From Pseudoneurospora amorphoporcata (lineage: Eukaryota > Ascomycota > Sordariomycetes > Sordariales > Sordariaceae): a DNA stretch of 64,000 nt. Shown here piece after piece: positions 53,401 through 64,000 of the stretch. Location: contig MU859063.1 in assembly GCA_033297205.1 (NCBI GenBank), forward strand, positions 367,680 to 431,679, written 5' to 3'. The notes under the pieces are model-generated. The model was not told the origin of the DNA, searched no databases, and was given only the letters and a program-made list of their open reading frames with translations. The first letter of the stretch is position 1. Each line of letters begins with the position of its first letter. Made by a program: the position numbers and the translations under genes.

Positions 53401-55552
53401 CTCGGTCCCGACCATGGGCTACAAGTCCAACACCTTGGAACTGTTCAGCGCTTGGTTCGGCCTGTGGATCACCGACATGGTGCTGTCCAACACCACGATT
53501 GCTTCTCAGCTTGTCAACTTTGACATCCCCTTCACTCCCGACACCGGCAAGTCTCTCCAGATGCTTGTGTACTTGGGTCTCGCGCTCTGCGCCGCCCCCG
53601 GTTTCTTCGCTCTGTACCCTAATCTTGAGAGACGGCGGAATGTGCGTGGCCTGCAATACTCGAACGGTGTGCGCCCCCTGCCTCTGTGGCTCGCCTACAT
53701 CACCTTCGACTTCCTCATCGTCCTCGTTTCGAGCGCGATTTGCACTGCCTTATTGGCGGGTCTTGCTAGTGTCTGGTACCATGTCGGATACCTGTTTATC
53801 GTCTTGATGCTCTACGGCCTCGCCTCGATCCTGCTGGCCTATGTCATCTCTCTCTTCTGCAACAACCAGGTTTGTCCTCTCATCCAAGTCCGACGCCCTC
53901 TATGCTTGTGCTGAGAAGAAGGTGAATAGCTATCGGCATATGCCTTCACCGCTGGTGGCCAGGTCGTCATGTTCCTCATCTACCTGATCGCCTACATGTG
54001 CACCATCACATACGGCCCTGTCGACAAGGTGGATGATTTGCTGGTCATGGTGCACTTCGTCGTGGCCATCTTCGCCCCTGTCGGCTCGCTCACTCGCGCC
54101 CTCTTCATCGTGTTGAACCTCTTCTCGACCGCCTGCGACGGTGACGATCTCGCCTCGTACCCAGGTGGTATTCTCCAGTACGGCGGCCCGATCCTGTACC
54201 TGATCCTCCAGTCCATCATCCTCTTCATCATCCTCGTCTGGATCGACGCCGGCAACCCCGGCTCAACCCTCAAGCAGCTCTTCAAGCGCAAGCCGGCCAC
54301 CGCCCCGCCCACCGCCGCCCAAGAAGCAGCCGGTATCTCCGACGAAGAGGTCGCCCACGAGCTCGTCCGCGTCAAGTCCTCCGCCAACTCCACCGGCGCC
54401 GCTGGTGCCAACAACACCGACGGCCTGCAAGTCGTCAACCTCACCAAGACCTTCGGCCGCAACACCGCCGTAGACAACGTAACCTTCGGCGTCCCGCACG
54501 GCCAAGTCTTTGCTTTGCTCGGTCCCAACGGCGCCGGCAAGAGTACCACCATCTCGGTTATCCGCGGCGATATCAAGCCCGACTTCAACTCCGGAGGCGA
54601 CGTCTTCGTCGAGCAATCCTCCGTCACCCGCTCCCTGGCCGCCGCGCGCTCCAACTTGGGTGTCTGCCCTCAGTTCGACGCAGTGGACACCATGACCGTC
54701 CTCGAGCACCTGTGCTTCTACGCGCGCGTGCGCGGCATCCCCGCCTCCGGAATCGAGTATAACGTCGAGCAAGTCATCCGCGCCGTCGGCCTGACTCAAT
54801 TCCGCGATCGCATGGCTTTGGCTCTTTCCGGCGGTAACAGGCGTAAACTCTCCCTCGGCATCGCATTGATGGGTAACCCCACGGTCGTCCTCCTCGACGA
54901 ACCTAGTTCTGGTCTCGACGCCGCTGCGAAACGCATCATGTGGCGCACCCTAGCCGAAACCGTTGCCGGCCGCTCCATCCTTCTGACTACCCACAGCATG
55001 GAAGAAGCCGACGCCCTCGCTGGCCGCGCCGGCATTTTGGCCAAGAGGATGCTGGCAATGGGCTCTGTCGACTCTTTGAGGAAACGCTTCGGCGATACTC
55101 TTCACGTGCACCTCGTCTGTCGCGGCGCTCCCAGAACTTCCGATTCCCAAATCAACCAGATCCATTCCTGGATCGAATCGACCTTCGGCTCCCAAGCCGA
55201 GTTAGAAGGGAAGACTTACCACGGACAAATGCGCTTCTCCGTGCCCGCCGCCGTCGTTTTGTCACTCACTTCTAGCATCAGCAACCAACGCAGCGAAAAG
55301 GGCATGGGCGCTGAGGAGATAAGGGAGACGGAAACACAACAAAGTACTACCAGCGCTATCGGCAAGCTGGTGGTGTTGCTGGAGGAACAGAGGGAGAGGT
55401 TGGGCGTGGAGCATTTTAGTGTGTCCCCGACGACGCTGGATCAGGTCTTCTTGGAGGTTGTGGGGAGACATGATGTGAGGGAGGAGGGGTATGCTACTGA
55501 GGGGGAGGAGAAGCCTAAGAAGGGGCTGAAGGGGTTGTTTAAGAGGAAGTAG
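50446..55552 (+). CDS. ABCA-type full ABC transporter
   Basis: Full-length transporter of subfamily A, members of which move lipids or sterol-like substrates. The substrate here is unknown. Exons 50446-51965, 52036-53869 and 53930-55552 give 1658 residues. Introns are 70 and 60 nt. Half 1: a first membrane helix near residues 25-45, a large non-cytosolic loop, a helix cluster (about 235-480), then NBD1 with Walker A LGANGSGKS (about 508-516), signature LSGGQ (about 598) and Walker B VCCVDEVSSG. Half 2 repeats this: membrane helices, a loop, a helix cluster (about 1000-1270), then NBD2 with LGPNGAGKS (about 1315), signature LSGGN (about 1416) and VVLLDEPSSG. Both Walker B glutamates are present. 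The ATG at 50446 follows a basic upstream frame that opens at TTG and is taken as leader. Confidence 0.94.
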
Positions 55553-56632
55553 AGGTTTTTCTTGGGTTAATGGGAGGAAGGAAGGAAGAGGGGTAATTTG
55601 TGAAAGTTATGCTTGGTTGTGTATGATGCCTCTTCGATTATCTGATGGTAATGTTTGGTTATGTTCATGTTGTATGCTGCGTGCTGCAAGCGTTGTTCTG
55701 GAAAGAGCGTTTGTGGTGTACATAGAAGAAATGATTGCATGGCATGGCGTGATGTACACACGGGAACCTTTTAGGATTTACGAGTGACGAGCGGCATATG
55801 TATATATATATATTTTTGGTTTCTTTTGATTTATCTTCGGGTCGTTCGGCTCTTTCTTACATAAGTTAGGAAGTTACTAGGGGACGGCAGGGATTCGGTT
55901 TTTGTTGTACATACATATCCAATCTTTTCACTTTGAGGTTTTTTAGGCATTAGATATTGACTGTGCAAAAGGATTTCTGGTTAGAAAAAGTCCTTACATT
56001 TATCACGCTACAAGTGTCATTCACTGCTGCATACAGTCCAATACTTGTTTGTTTGTTAGCTCGAGACCTCGGGCCAACTTCCCTAGGCGTCTTCATATCT
56101 AACTAATTCGTGTCGTTTCGTTTTATGACCAACGTTTAATCTTCCTTTGAATATACTATTGTGAAAAATGGAAATGCCATATTAAATCATGTTAACGTTG
56201 TTCCAATCCGTACCTGGCCATTACATGTCGCCCTTGTGATGTTTGGGACAGTTCGGGATAGATCTTATCTAGTATGCTAGGAGTACCAAGCAAACAAATA
56301 AACCAGCGTGAGATTGTACAAGCATGTGTGAAGAAGGAACAAAAGTCTGGTAAACCGTGTCTTGCGTTGCTGCTGCATCTATATATCTATTTATCATCCA
56401 TCACTCGACCGTGTCATGTACAGAAATCACCATCACCATCACCATCATCCCGACCCGATGCGATGCAAAGTAGTGGAAACGTACGACGACGATGCATAGA
56501 ATGGTATCGGTAACATAAAGAGAAGAAGAACTCATGCAGATGAAATCTTAGTAGAAACATACAAGAAAGAAAGAAAGAAACCCCCAAACCAAACCCCATC
56601 CATGAACGGTAGTAAACATCGATACAACCTGC
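55553..56632. other. Convergent spacer ABCA / Rei1
   Basis: About 1.08 kb AT-rich spacer with a TATATATATATATA run (about 55799-55813), T-rich patches and a CATCAC-type repeat (about 56427-56450). It presumably contains both 3' untranslated regions. No gene. Confidence 0.5.
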
Positions 56633-58466
56633 TCATCTGAGGTAAGATACAGGATTCCTGTGCACCTCCTTGAAATGCTTCTTCATGCCCACCACCTCAG
56701 TGCGCTTATATGAGTCCACCTCCCTGCGGCGACCCTTCTCCACCACCTTCCTGAGCTCCTTGCTCTCCAGTTCTCTGATACCATTGGCACCGATCAGACC
56801 TCTCGTCTCACGGGTGATGACGTGTCTGCCGTGCGCCTTGCGGTCTCTGAGCTGGATTTCCCTGTTTTCGTTTCTCCTGAATCTCGGCTCGCCGTCGCTG
56901 TCGTACTGCATCTCTGCGTCATCCCCAGCACCCTCACCGGCAGCCTCGAGAAGGAGCTGCTGCTGGCGCTCCTCAGGCGTGAGGTAGTTGTGCAGGTTCT
57001 GGCGGAAGTAGCGGTTGAGCGAGCGGTGGCCGACGGAGCGGCCGGATGGCAGGTGCAGCTCATACTCGTCGTAGTAGACGGCGTTGACGCCTTTCCTGTT
57101 GTGGGCGTGGAAGCCGTCGGCCTGGCGGTGGGGACGCGGGACGTCGCTCGAGTGGTGGCGGTGGCTGGCCAGACGCTCGTACTGGTGGTAGTGGCCCTCG
57201 CCGGGGACGGCGTGGAGGTCGTCCGAGTCGAGAGACGAGGCCGAGCTGTCTGTTTCCCAGCCTTCTTCGTCGCCGCCTTCGCCTTCACCATCGAGAACCT
57301 CGACCGTGGCTTCCCGCTTGCTGCCCAGCTTGGCGCCGCCGGCTCCTTCCTCTTCTTCCTCCTCGTCCTCGGTGTCCCAGTCGTCGCCGTCGGAGTAGGT
57401 GCTGCGGAAGTCGTAGAATTCACCGATTTCGAGCTGCTCCTCCTCGGTAGTGTAGGGAATCTGGCAATGGCCCTTGTCGCGCATATGCGTTTGCACGGCA
57501 AAAGCGTTGGAGCGCATCTTGCCGCACATCAAGCACTCGTTCAGCTCGAACACACGTCTCCTGAGCGAACCGAGCAGACCCTCCAAATCGACGAGGTACT
57601 GCTTCTCGGGAATGAACATGCCGTGTATCCTCTCCATGTGGGTAGCGTTGAGGGCAGGGGTGGGAGACTCGTAGTTGCAGAACAAGCACTGCTTGAGGAG
57701 GGCGGCTTCAGCTTCGGGCTGGGTAGGGGTAGCGGTTCCGGAGGTCTCTTGGGGCTGTTCGCTGGCAGAAGCGTCTTCCACGAGGTGGTCTTCCTTGTAC
57801 TGGTCCGCGGCAGAGAGATGGGGTGTGGCGGGACGGTCGACGGGCGAGGCAGCATCCTCGATCTTGGCCTGCTTGATACCCTCGACAACCTCGTTGAACT
57901 CCTCCTCGGCATCGGAATCGACGTCGGACTTGGCCTCCGAAGCGGGCTCGCCCAGGGAGAAAGTCGAGCTCATGACGGAGCTAACCTCGTCGTCGGCCTT
58001 GGTGCGTCCAGTAGCGGCAGGGGCCCTCGAGGCCAAGGCAGCGGCCCTCATCTTGTGGTTCTTGCTGCTGATATGGTTCTTGTACGAGTTCTCGCTGTAG
58101 TAGGTCTTTGAGCAAGCCTCGCAGGTCATCTCAAAGCTAGCCTTGTCTGTTTGGGCGGTCACCTCGGCGCGGGACTGGAGAACCTTTTCGGTGAAGACCT
58201 CGGAGGAAATGGGCGGGAGGGAAGCGACACGGCGCTTGAGGTTATAACGACTAGTGAGCAAGGTCAGTCATCTGCGGAATCGAGATCATGGGGGTGTAAA
58301 GCAAAACAACATACTGCCAGTCACTGCGCATGTGGCCCTTTTGCAAGTCGATGTTGCGGAAAGCGACTTGACAGGTGTTGCACGTGAAGGGATGAGTGGT
58401 TCCCTGATTCATCGTCGAGACATCGGCGGCCATGGGGGCCGTCCTGCTGGCAGAAATAGTAGCCAT
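56633..58466 (-). CDS. Pre-60S ribosome maturation factor Rei1 (ZNF622-like)
   Basis: Cytoplasmic zinc-finger factor needed to recycle Arx1 and finish 60S subunit maturation. Two exons, 58466-58315 and 58250-56633, around a 64-nt intron (GTATGT...CACTAG). The splice rebuilds SDWHRYNLKRR. Total 589 residues. Four C2H2-type zinc fingers are readable: FTCNTCQVAF...H (about 27-50), MTCEACSKTYY...HISSKNH (about 95-120), KQCLFCNYE...HMERIHG (about 240-265) and NECLMCGKM...HMRDKGH (about 295-320). They are followed by an acidic run (DTEDEEEEEE), a spacer containing YHQYERL and HHSSDVP, and the Rei1 C-terminal block (LPSGRSVGHRSLNRYFRQNL) with a conserved basic end. Length is somewhat greater than yeast Rei1 because of acidic inserts. 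Confidence 0.95.
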
Positions 58467-59766
58467 TTTGGTGGTCTTGCTTTTTGGGGATGGTGTTTTG
58501 CGACAGAGGAAGATCTCGTGGGGATCTGGAAAAGAGGAAAAAGAGAAGTCGCTTTTTGTACCGGCAACTCTTTATTAATAATCAGGCGATATGCGCGTGG
58601 TCGTCAAGCCGGGGTCGGGATGGGTTGGGTTGGCCTGGTGGATGAGAAAGCCGGAGGGGTTCTGCTGCTTCTCTTTTGCCACTGGGTCACTCGTTTGTTG
58701 GTAAAGTGGTGACTGGTGTCCGGTGATGATGTTGACAAGAGACAAGGTCGGTGGTCGAAGTGACTTTGTCGTTTTTTCTACCCTACCTTAAATTTTCCAA
58801 AGGCGGGTGGACACTTTGGGTGCTGTTACTACACTGATAACCCAGCGCAATGGGTAGGGTGCGTCCGGGGGTGGAGGACTAACAGGCATGTGCTGAGGAA
58901 AAACAAAGCGACGGAAATGTCGAATTTTGGTGGCGGGTTTGCCTCCCAGCATTGCCTGCTGCCCCTCCGAAAGCCCGCTAAAATATGGAGAATGGCCGGG
59001 GTGGGTGCAATCATTTGGTGGGGCAATCAACGTCCCTGGAAGATCGGATCGAACCGCAGGGGCCTCATTCTGAGCCATTCTGACGAAAGCCCCGTCATAT
59101 TTCAATTGCTGAGTCAGACGGCGGGAAAACACGCATTTCTGGGGGAGGCCCGTGCACTTGGCTCAGCGACCCCGGCGACACACGGGCATTCTGCAAGACT
59201 GTAACTGAACGGCCAGAACCCCAGCACCAAGCAAAGCAGGGCGGGCACCGGGCCCATTGTCTTGACCATCTTCAGCCCTGCCCAGATCCCATCCCCCTCG
59301 GTTCTGGGATTGCTTCCAATTCTCGGACTTGCTTCTAACTTCCACTTACACGGCATTGCTATTACTAGTTCCTCCATCGCATCTCACCAACCTACCACAA
59401 GCGCGCAACTTGCGACGAAACCGACGCCGATCATCTCGACATCTCCCTCTTCCTCATGCTTCCATCCGACCCTTGAGTTTCAGCTCCCTTTGCGCCGACG
59501 TAACCACTCACCTACTTGATCTCACGGTCAGTCTGGCGAATCGACGCATCACATTTTGTACCACCCGACAACTACCGGACTCGACGCTTCGCGGAACCTC
59601 AGCTTGTACATACAGCCGATCTATAGACGTCAACCCTTTTGCGACATCATACACCTGAGACCAACCATCTCGTTCGCATCGCATTGCTTTTCTATATCGC
59701 TACCACGACGACTCTGATTACCCTAGCCACCACTCCAGCCTCGAATAACGCCTCAAAATTGATGTC
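58467..59766. other. Divergent promoter region Rei1 / HECT ligase
   Basis: About 1.3 kb between divergent starts. The right part (from about 59280) is C/T-rich leader-like sequence ending in the uORF described separately. Upstream ATG triplets exist (for example near 59456), so whether they are in the mRNA depends on the unmapped start site. No additional gene. Confidence 0.5.
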
Positions 59767-59770
59767 ATGA
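59762..59770 (+). promoter_or_regulatory. Two-codon uORF overlapping the main start
   Basis: The sequence ATGTCATGA encodes Met-Ser-stop. Its TGA overlaps the HECT ligase ATG in the arrangement ATGA, in another frame. Such an arrangement could lower translation or allow termination-reinitiation. Directly visible, function inferred. Confidence 0.75.
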
Positions 59771-62700
59771 CTCGAGATACTCTTCGTCCAGCCGATGGCA
59801 GCCGTAACAACAACAACAACAACAACAACAACCCCGAGTTAGACGTTTTGGCCGGCCTGTGGGAGGAAGCGCGCTTTGCCAGGCTACCCTGGGACGCCCC
59901 TGAGGAGTTGAGAGAGTTGGTGGAGGAGGTCGACAATCCCAGGAAAGTCTATGCGGTTCATAAGGCTAGTCGCCGGCACAACTTCCAGCTTCTGGTCCAA
60001 AAGTACATCTTCCAATTACGAGAAGGCTGCGGTAACGAAAACTGCACGACGTCATCATGCTTCAGCTGCCGCAGGAGGCTTGCTGGCCGAGCACCCATCC
60101 GACGATACAATACCACGAGCGCGAGGACCTTGGCAATATACCTGGCGAGCCAGGACAACCCTGAGAATGGACTGTGTCCTGGTTTGCGCTTACCCAAGGC
60201 ACCACCGGCCGCTCTCAACTCGCTTCGTTTCTCACCAGCTTCGAAACCATATCCCATCAAGGGGCCCAGTGTTGCTGGCGACACAACTTCACCCAGGAAT
60301 ACAGGAGGTGGGAAAGGGAACAGGACACCGAATAATGACAATGGGAAGGACAAGGAACGACCAAAAAGCCCCACTCAACATGCAGAGAAGGAAGGGCCAG
60401 GTTTCAGGGTGATAGAGAGACCGAACCGAGCAGATTATCGATCCTTTGCCGCAAATGTGTTCGGAACCGTCACTGTCAAGATGATGGAGTGGCTTACCCC
60501 GGCTGCCATGGAGGAGATGTCGCGCCTTGCAAAGGCTTACGAGGCAAGTGAGGCAACAACCCCGAAAGGTCGCCAAGCTGGAGCGCCAAAAGGCTCAAAG
60601 GGCGAGTCGTCAAGCCAACAACCGAGCGTCGGACAAGTCTTGCCGCCCGCCACCATCAAGGATGCTAGGCCCAAGGATCTGGAAACGAAGGGCGATGGGA
60701 AGCAGAACGAGGGTAATGAGAAAACGGCAGTGAAGGAAGTGAAACCAGCAAGCGACCAAACAAGCCAACAGGCACATCGTCCAAATGGTCACCGCCGGAA
60801 TTCGAGTGCAAGAGTTCGAGCACCAGGATCCGGCCCGAAGCCTAAGCGCAAACTGTCGATCGATCATTTCACCACTGATGCTCGCCCCAATGGTACCACG
60901 GACAAAGGATTGCGAGGCCTCAAGGCAGCTGGTTCGGCACTCACGCGCCCGATTTCCCAGCTTTCATCGGCCGGATATTTTGATCATGTCAGTTTGGAGA
61001 AGATGCCTCCCAAGTCTGCCGACCTGAGACCCAAGGCTGGCATTCGGGGGCAGGTTGATAGTGCTAAAAGCAACCAACCGGGTCATCGGTCCAAGGTGGC
61101 CTCCGACTATGGGGCTCCTGGCGTTCAGGGGGAAAGAAGAGCAGGTGATATTGAATCTGATTCCGAGGATGATCACATGCTGCCTCAGACGTTGTCGAGG
61201 CTCGACCCTCGTGTTGTCGACTTCATGTGCGATGTAATACAGGAGGATGGCACCGCCGAAAGCCATGTCCTGGAACCACGAGCAGTAACAAAATTCCACA
61301 TGGGCTACGCAGACCAGAGCAAGGAGCTCAAAAGGAAGCTTGAACCCAAACGCGCCCGTTCACCCAACATGAAACTGGAATGGAAGCTGTTTGTAGAGCA
61401 ATCGCTCTTCCATGTGTTGAGTGATCCACATCAAGCTATCCGATCCTTCACCACAAAGGGACAACTCTACGATTCCGAAACGCTATGGTATTGCATGCTA
61501 CGCATGACACGAGTTGCTCCATCCCTGGTTTTCCATAGTCTATGGATGGCTGCTGCGAGTCTGTTCGCTCCACCCAAGACGCTCCAGTCTCTTCGTTCGC
61601 GGACCACGAAGCTTTTCCCCAGGTCCGAGAAGGCTCTGTCAAATGAGGAGGCTGGTAGGCTTTTGTCCATCTGCTTACACGCCTTGGTCGCTGCAGCCCC
61701 GTTGGTCAATGACGATAGTCAGCTGTATGACATGTCGAGAATCAGGGCTCACGGCTTGATATTTGCTGGCAGTGGCTCGCCAGCTGCTCAACCCACTGAT
61801 CTGTGTCTTCGGTACGAGGATGCCTTCTCGGACGAACTGGCCCTTCGTCTTGCTAAACGGGTTCTTTCAGCCATCCCCACACGTCGTTACTTTGATGAGC
61901 TGAAGAGATCCAATTCTGCAGACGATGATACCAAAGAACAGGACGTCCTTGACCCCCTATTCTCGCAATTGGATTATCTGAATGAGGATCCTTTGTACAT
62001 CATCAACTTCCCCTTCTTGGACCGCACCGTTCATGAGACGCGCGTTCCTATCCTTTTGCTTGACTGGGCAAGAGCTGTGATGATCAAAGAGTGGGATGGT
62101 AACCCCGAGGTGCCTGGAGATGGGCCCTTTGGTGGTGCCTTGGCCCTCATCGATGCTATGCGTATGTTGAACCCCTGACGCTTCTTGATACGCTATCCGT
62201 GAAGCTAACACACCCCTTTAACAGACAGAAAACGTGAGGACTTCCTACTCACTGACGTCCAGTTTCACTCCAAGTACTTTGCCGATCGCTTAGACGTAGT
62301 GGAGGCGTCTGTCGGCTGGCTCGCGCACGCTTCCAACCGGAAGAAGCTGCACTTTCTTGATTTTCCCTACCTATTTGACAGCAACACGCTCGTGGGATTT
62401 TTCCGTGCCATCAACCTTTCACGCATGAACCGCTATTACGAGAAATCAGCCTCGATCCAGGAGAGATTCGAGGTCTATATGGGAAGATCCAGCCCGATGA
62501 ATGAGCACCACAAAAGGGTCATCTTGGACAAACTCAAGGTTGCGAGTTCCAAGTACCTCGTCCTCGAAATTAGACGTACTAGGGTCATAAGAGATGCCTT
62601 CGACCAGCTATGGCGGCGAGAGGAGCGGGAACTCATGCGGCCGCTCAAGATTCATCTCGGTGAGCATGCTGGAGAGGAAGGTTTCGACTCTGGTGGCGTT

Positions 62701-63906
62701 CAGCAGGAATTCTTCCGTCTGGCGATGGCAGAGGCCTTGAACCCTGACTATGGAGCGTTCACTGTAGATGAGAGAACCAAGATGACATGGTTCCAGCCTG
62801 GATCCGTGGTGGAGGAATGGAAGTTTGAGCTCATCGGACTGCTCATGTCTCTGGCCGTCTACAATGGTCTCACCCTTCCGGTTACCTTCCCCAAGGCTCT
62901 TTACGCCAAACTTCTCGGTGAACCCGTTACCGACCTCGACCACATCGCAGACGGCTGGCCTGATCTTGTCAACGGGCTCACCATGCTCCTCGACTGGGAC
63001 GAAAAGGAAATGGGCGGTTCCGTCGAAGACGTGTTTTCTCGCACTTACGAGTTCTCTGTCGAAAGTTTTGGCGAACAGGTGACCAAGCTCATGACACCTC
63101 CACCCCCGCTTATCTCCTCTCGTAGCGGCAAGTCGGCCGCCGAAACGGACGCTTTCTCTCGTGAAGAACCCTGGCCTCAATTTTCCCCTGTCTTTCGACG
63201 CCTCAGTGACGCCTCGTCTGCCGCCTCGACCGCCGGTCTTGATGAAGAAGCACCCCTTGTCACCGCCGCCAACCGCGAGCAGTTCGTGTCCGATTACATC
63301 CGTTACCTAACCGATGTCTCCATCCGCCCGCAATTTGAGGCCTTTGCGCGCGGTTTCCGCACCTGTCTCCACCCCAAATCTCTCTCACTGCTCACACCCT
63401 CGCTTCTCCAATCCCTAGTCGAAGGCGTGCAGGAGATCGACATCACCGAGCTCCAGAGGTACACACGCTATGTCGACTGGGACGCATCCCACCGAACCGT
63501 CCGCGATTTTTGGAGCATTGTCAAGAAGTACGACAATAACATGAAGAGACGGCTCCTGGAGTTCGTCACGGCCAGCGACAGGTTGCCGGTCGGAGGCGTC
63601 AAGAACCTGGTTTTCACCCTTCAGAGGAACGGTAAGGAGGATTACACTGAAGTGGATGATGAAGATGAGGAGGAGGAAGATGATAGTCCGTATGACTCCA
63701 ATGAGGGGTGGGAGGTGCAAGGTGAATACTCCAGTGATGAGTATACTTCGGAAGAGGAGGATTTTTGGGGGCAACGCGAGGAAGAGGAGGAAGAAGATGA
63801 TGGAGTGCGGCGAGGCGAGGTCGTCATTGAGGATAGTGGCGAGAGCCACGAGAGTCAGGCTCGAGCTGAGGCTCACACCCAGCCCGCTCTTGAAAGTCCA
63901 ACTACC

Positions 63907-64000
<94 letters not shown>
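59767..64000 (+). CDS. AZUL-HECT E3 ubiquitin ligase, 3'-truncated by window edge
   Basis: E3 ligase that transfers ubiquitin via a HECT cysteine, related to UBE3A and yeast Hul4. Exon 1 is 59767-62161. Intron 62162-62224 (GTATGT...ACAG, 63 nt) leads to exon 2 from 62225 to the edge. At least 1390 residues are visible. A poly-Asn run (9 Asn, about residues 14-22) opens the protein. The AZUL zinc-binding domain (about 80-140) has CGNENC, SSCFSC and a final LCPGL Cys. A long basic, low-complexity linker follows. The HECT domain begins about residue 915 (LKIHLGEHAGEEGFDSGGVQQEFF, N-lobe) and reaches the C-lobe strand NLVFTLQRNG. There an acidic insert (about 1280-1358) and an Asn run (1360-1390 and beyond) are inserted before the catalytic Cys motif. 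The catalytic Cys is not in the window. An acceptor four bases further downstream would break the frame. Confidence 0.93.
59806..59832. repeat. (AAC)9 coding repeat
   Basis: AAC triplets encode the first poly-Asn run of the HECT ligase. Confidence 0.95.
63907..64000. repeat. (AAC)31 coding repeat continuing past the edge
   Basis: At least 31 uninterrupted AAC codons encode poly-Asn inside the HECT C-lobe. The tract continues beyond the window, so true length is unknown, and such a tract is also a site of assembly error. Confidence 0.97.

Noticed and set aside
1..64000. CRISPR arrays, operons, phage or secondary-metabolite cluster
   Set aside because: No spaced direct repeats, no core biosynthetic enzyme and no bacterial features. 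Intron-rich, monocistronic eukaryotic layout throughout.

Overview
The window looks like nuclear DNA of a filamentous ascomycete, most likely a Neurospora/Sordaria-type member of the Sordariales. Genes lie on both strands and are separated by 0.3-4 kb spacers. They carry short introns (about 56-144 nt) with GTRNGT donors, CTAAC-type branch sites and YAG acceptors. Leaders are C/A-rich or pyrimidine-rich, and low-complexity Asn/Gln/Gly/Glu tracts are common. A heterochromatin protein 1 gene with chromo and chromoshadow domains is present. The organism assignment is inference. Splice coordinates were worked out by hand from frame, consensus sites and protein-family continuity.

Layout, left to right: nucleoporin Nup133 (-); AFG1-type mitochondrial AAA ATPase (+); exosome cap subunit Rrp4 (-); mitochondrial malonyl-CoA:ACP transacylase (+, 2 exons); TRAPPC2L/Tca17-like TRAPP subunit (+, 3 exons); GT90/CAP10 glycosyltransferase (-, 2 exons); tail-anchored fatty-aldehyde dehydrogenase (-, 2 exons); Doa4/USP8-type deubiquitinase (-, 2 exons) head-to-head with ESCRT-0 subunit Vps27 (+, 5 exons); histidine-phosphatase (phosphoglycerate mutase) family protein (+); a 61-residue membrane protein (-); HP1 (-, 4 exons); a zinc-finger-like protein of unknown function (+, 2 exons); NMN adenylyltransferase (-, 5 exons); an orphan 210-residue protein (+); cytosolic lysyl-tRNA synthetase (+, 4 exons, the last only 11 nt); a full-length ABCA transporter (+, 3 exons); pre-60S factor Rei1 (-, 2 exons); and an AZUL-HECT ubiquitin ligase (+) that runs off the right edge inside a poly-Asn tract.

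Most genes are conserved housekeeping functions and there is no cluster in the bacterial or secondary-metabolite sense. The one striking functional pairing is the Doa4-like deubiquitinase with Vps27, two factors that act in sequence on ubiquitinated cargo at the multivesicular body and here share one intergenic control region. Non-genic structures of note are a 206-bp MITE-like element with perfect 34-bp inverted ends near 34.1 kb, an 84-bp nested palindrome near 19.36 kb, an orphan pyrimidine-rich promoter-like tract near 38.2 kb, and a start-stop-like uORF (ATGTCATGA) overlapping the HECT start codon. I found no tRNA, rRNA, CRISPR array or intact transposon gene. I did not identify an unmistakable new biological system.
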